Positions 30,852 to 33,435 of a DNA stretch of 33,435 bases are shown in pieces (position 1 is the first letter of the stretch; each line of letters opens with the position of its first letter). The stretch is from Ophioceras dolichostomum (lineage: Eukaryota > Ascomycota > Sordariomycetes > Magnaporthales > Ophioceraceae): contig PYST01000387.1 in assembly GCA_003049485.1 (NCBI GenBank), positions 1 to 33,435 of the forward strand. The letters run 5' to 3'. Position numbers and translations under genes: made by a program. The notes under the pieces were generated by a model that saw nothing but the letters and a program-made list of their open reading frames with translations, was not told where the DNA came from and made no database searches.

Positions 30852-31877
30852 TCATGCCTCTTCCAAAGGCCCCTTCTTAAGACCCCCACCCCCACCAGCA
30901 ATCAGGTCCAGGAATCCCTTCTTGCTCATCTCCGCGACCTTCTCCTGCCTCTTTCCGATACCCAGCACGCCTTGCGCCCGCGTCGCCCTCTCCGCCTCAG
31001 AAGCCTTCACCTGCGCCGCTCGCACCGCGTTGAACAGCTTGATGACACCTCGTTGAGCGACCTTGCGCAGTCGCCTCTCGGCCTCGAGCAGCTCCGACGT
31101 AGTCATTATCGTCTCGGCATCATTTCCTCCTACTCCCCCTCCTGCCGCACTAGAGGTCTTGTGAAATGCCGTTGGAAGGTTGGTGGCGACAAGGACGTCG
31201 CGCACGCGGCCCTTCTCTAGTGCGACCCGCCGCTGCTCCACTAGTTTGCGCCGCGCCTTGGCCTCGAGCGCCGTGTCGGCCGCGCGCCGCGACGCCTCGA
31301 GCGCGGAGGTGCTGCGTGAGAGGACAGGGTCTGCCTTACGCGCGCCACTGAGTTTGGTGGACAGGATCTTGGACATGGATGTCGCGAAGGCGGCAGGGTC
31401 GTTGCGTTTTGACTGTTTGCGCCGGGGGCCAGTCGGCGCGCCGCCTTCTTCATTGTCGTCGTCTTCGTCCTCCCCTGAGGACGATGGCTCGTCTGTGTCT
31501 TCGTCGTCATCGTCGTCATCATCGTTAAGCTCGTCCTCGAAGTCGTCCTTCGCCCTGGCCGCCGCCAGTTTGCTAGACTTTGGTTTAGATTTGGGCTGCT
31601 GCTGGGATTTGGGTTTCGGGTTTTGCCTTGAATCGTCGTTATCCGAGGACGAATCATCGCTTCCAGACGACGCGCCGTCGTCGGCTACCATGTTCTCCAG
31701 GTCCTCGTCCGAATCAAGCAGGTTTACTGCCTTGAAGTCCTGACCATCGGCAGCGCCGCCTCCCTCGTCGTCCGAGTCGCTGTGGTATTCGAATTGCTGC
31801 TTTCTCTTCTTGACTGGTCGGCCTTTCGGCCGAGGCAGCTCTTCTCTGCTTCGCTTTTTTGTCGTAAAACCCGCCAT
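30852..31877 (-). CDS. rrp15: Ribosome-biogenesis factor Rrp15, 341 aa
   Basis: Single exon. The start is ATG 31877 (MAGFTTKKRSREE), the first in-frame ATG. Rrp15 is a nucleolar protein needed for pre-rRNA processing towards the 60S subunit. The N-terminus is strongly basic (KGRPVKKRKQQ), followed by a long Ser/Asp/Glu-rich acidic region (DSDEDLENM; GSDDSSSDNDDS; a run of Asp; SSGEDEDDDNEEGG). The Rrp15 domain follows from about residue 165: DPAAFATSMSKILSTKL, ADPVLSRS, a Lys/Arg-rich helix (EAKARRKLVEQRRVALEKGRV) and RKVAQRGVIKLFNAVRAAQ, ending in SKKGFLDLIAGG. These are the conserved elements of the family. The acidic region is longer than in yeast Rrp15 as I recall it. Confidence 0.93.
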   Translation of the reverse strand: MAGFTTKKRSREELPRPKGRPVKKRKQQFEYHSDSDDEGGGAADGQDFKAVNLLDSDEDLENMVADDGASSGSDDSSSDNDDSRQNPKPKSQQQPKSKPKSSKLAAARAKDDFEDELNDDDDDDDEDTDEPSSSGEDEDDDNEEGGAPTGPRRKQSKRNDPAAFATSMSKILSTKLSGARKADPVLSRSTSALEASRRAADTALEAKARRKLVEQRRVALEKGRVRDVLVATNLPTAFHKTSSAAGGGVGGNDAETIMTTSELLEAERRLRKVAQRGVIKLFNAVRAAQVKASEAERATRAQGVLGIGKRQEKVAEMSKKGFLDLIAGGGGGLKKGPLEEA

Positions 31878-32956
31878 GGTGCTTCTGTTTCGCAATTGAT
31901 CGATGCTCGAGGTAGAGAGAGGAGACGTCCAGTAAAGAACTGAAATTTTTGGCGGTGAGAAGCTGCAAGAACGGCAGAATTTAGTGGGGTTGGGCTTGGC
32001 GCCTCAGCACCAAGCCGTTACGTTATGCCCTGGTAGTAAACCGAGCAGTCAACCTGGAGAGCGGAAGACAAAAATCCTCTGTAGAATAGGGTAAACATTG
32101 TACGGAATGCTCATTACGGTGAAATATTCGCCGTCTCTGTGTTTGGGAAGAGGATATAGCCAGAGCCAGAGATTCTAGCCTGTGGCTATCCTTACAAACT
32201 CATTGGGAGAGCCTCGTCTGTACCATACGTTGAGGTCATTCATCCCATCTCCGACCCCGTGAATGTCAAAAACTTGCAGTCAGAGGGCAATGAATGTTAG
32301 ATATAATTTCACAGTTCTTTAAGAGACGTAGATGAAGAAGTTGCCTTAGTCAATCCATAATCGAATGGTATATCCTTCGCAACATCAACACTTCGACATA
32401 AGGATATCATGCTAAACATCATCTAGCTGGCAGATGGAACAGAAGTCATGAAGCGCTTTTTCTCTCTGACCACGAAGCACAGAGAGATAGACGACAAACA
32501 GGGGCGGCGACGACTGATCTAACAAACAGGAACGAATTCATGTGGCAGATTTGTAACGCGATTCAAATATTCAGACAACAGCCCCCTACTGTTGTTCCCT
32601 CCCTACTATTTAAATGCACCGTGAGACGAAGCGAGAAGAAGTGACATGAGGAAAGATAAAAGACAACGACCGAACCGCAATGCTGTAAAGGCAAAAAAGG
32701 ATGACGCAAAATGACAAACATATGAGGGGGAAAGAATAAATAAAAACGATCCATTGCACAGCAAAGATCCACCCTAGGAAGCAAAAACTCCTTTTCGACC
32801 TCGACGATGATCACAACCTTTCCTCAAGTCGAGCTCCACCCTCATCCTCCTCCTCTCCTCTCTCTCAACCCCTCTCTCTCCCTTCCCCTTTCCGCCTTCA
32901 TTCACGGCACGCCGTCTCAAACCCATCAAACCAACCCCATCAACCCCTCACTCAAC
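31878..32956. other. Intergenic region of 1.1 kb
   Basis: Upstream of rrp15 and downstream of the Sel1-like gene, both on the minus strand. Relatively AT-rich and without a recognisable gene. From about 32820 the plus strand becomes C/T-rich. Confidence 0.5.
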
Positions 32957-33435
32957 TCAACCCCTCCCATACTCAGGATGCTGCAACACAAAGTCCCTCG
33001 CCACCGGGTCCCCCCCCGCCCTAGCAGCCCTCATCCAATGCACCGCAAGATCCATCAACGCCGGATCATCCCTCGCGCTCGTCGGCTGCGCCACCGCCAT
33101 CGCCCCGCCGTGCAGATGATGATTCCCGGGTCCGTGGTGGCCGGCGCCGTGCCCGTGGTGCCCATGATGATGTCCTCCGCCGCCGATCCCGCCGCCGCCG
33201 CCCGAGCCGCCAGACCCCACGCCCAGCCCCAGGAGGAACACCTCGCGGGGTTTCGACAGGGGCATGATGGCGCGCTCGACCAGCTCGGGCGAGCCGAGGT
33301 AGAAGAGGGCCAGCTCGCGCTGGGCGGTCGGGTTACCTTCCTTGGCGGTCACGAGGTACATGGCAGCCGCTTTTGATTTCGGGAGGGAGGTCACGGGGGG
33401 CGGGGAGGGTGGTGATTGGGGGAGGAGGGGAGGAG
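32957..33435 (-). CDS. Sel1-repeat-like protein, C-terminal fragment (gene continues off window)
   Basis: The minus-strand frame is open from the window edge (33435) to TGA at 32959-32957; the start is outside. About 158 residues are visible: a Pro-rich segment, then SKAAAMYLVTAKEGNPTAQRELALFYL, which has the A-x-x-G-N-x-x-A-Q pattern of a Sel1/TPR-like repeat, then SPELVERAIMPLSKPREVF, a long Gly/His-rich insert (GGGGHHHGHHGHGAGHH), and DLAVHWMRAARAGGDPVARDFV, a second Sel1-like helix pair. This resembles the C-terminus of fungal Sel1-repeat proteins annotated as cell-cycle inhibitor Nif1-like, but that identity is uncertain from this fragment. Confidence 0.7.
   Translation of the reverse strand, partial: PPLLPQSPPSPPPVTSLPKSKAAAMYLVTAKEGNPTAQRELALFYLGSPELVERAIMPLSKPREVFLLGLGVGSGGSGGGGGIGGGGHHHGHHGHGAGHHGPGNHHLHGGAMAVAQPTSARDDPALMDLAVHWMRAARAGGDPVARDFVLQHPEYGRG

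Noticed and set aside
32807..33376. 189-codon plus-strand frame at the right end
   Set aside because: Antisense to the Sel1-like gene and low complexity.

Overview
The window is nuclear DNA of a filamentous ascomycete, most likely a Sordariomycete near the Chaetomiaceae. Genes carry short 47-143 nt introns with GTATGT/GTAAGT-type donors and CTAAC-like branch points, third codon positions are rich in G/C, and proteins such as an AA9 LPMO with CBM1, a GH115 enzyme and a 2EXR protein point to a plant-biomass-degrading saprotroph. No tRNA, rRNA or CRISPR was recognised.

Left end (1-3.3 kb, minus strand): a DUF3435-family tyrosine-recombinase-like gene, the family that includes captains of Starship giant mobile elements. 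Its 3' end lies off the window. One of its introns is split by a complete 1.86-kb Fot1/pogo-class DNA transposon with TIRs and a TA target duplication. Host gene and transposase each carry one in-frame TAG, both explicable as CpA-to-TpA changes as in RIP, and the host gene has a further frame problem at one splice junction. From 3.5 to 5.2 kb there is no convincing gene, but there is a 98-bp duplication around a single N, a perfect 45-bp tandem duplication and a long polypyrimidine tract.

Middle (5.2-18.6 kb, mostly plus strand): a three-exon 2EXR-type gene, a doubtful small minus-strand gene, a 2.3-kb gene-poor stretch, an intronless secreted AA9 LPMO with CBM1, another gene-poor stretch, a single-pass membrane protein with a fucose-lectin-like ectodomain, and an aquaporin whose intron falls exactly after the first NPA motif.

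Right (19.3-33.4 kb): acyl-CoA thioesterase II, a five-exon GH115 alpha-glucuronidase with a probable GC-AG intron, the mitochondrial-fusion factor Ugo1 divergent from the mitochondrial ferredoxin Yah1, ribosome-biogenesis factor Rrp15, and the 3' part of a Sel1-repeat-like gene cut by the window edge.

Functional themes are plant cell wall attack (AA9, GH115) and conserved housekeeping (Ugo1, Yah1, Rrp15, thioesterase). The left end is a mobile-element graveyard and the most unusual part of the window. All functional calls are by reading motifs and family patterns by eye; no database search was run.
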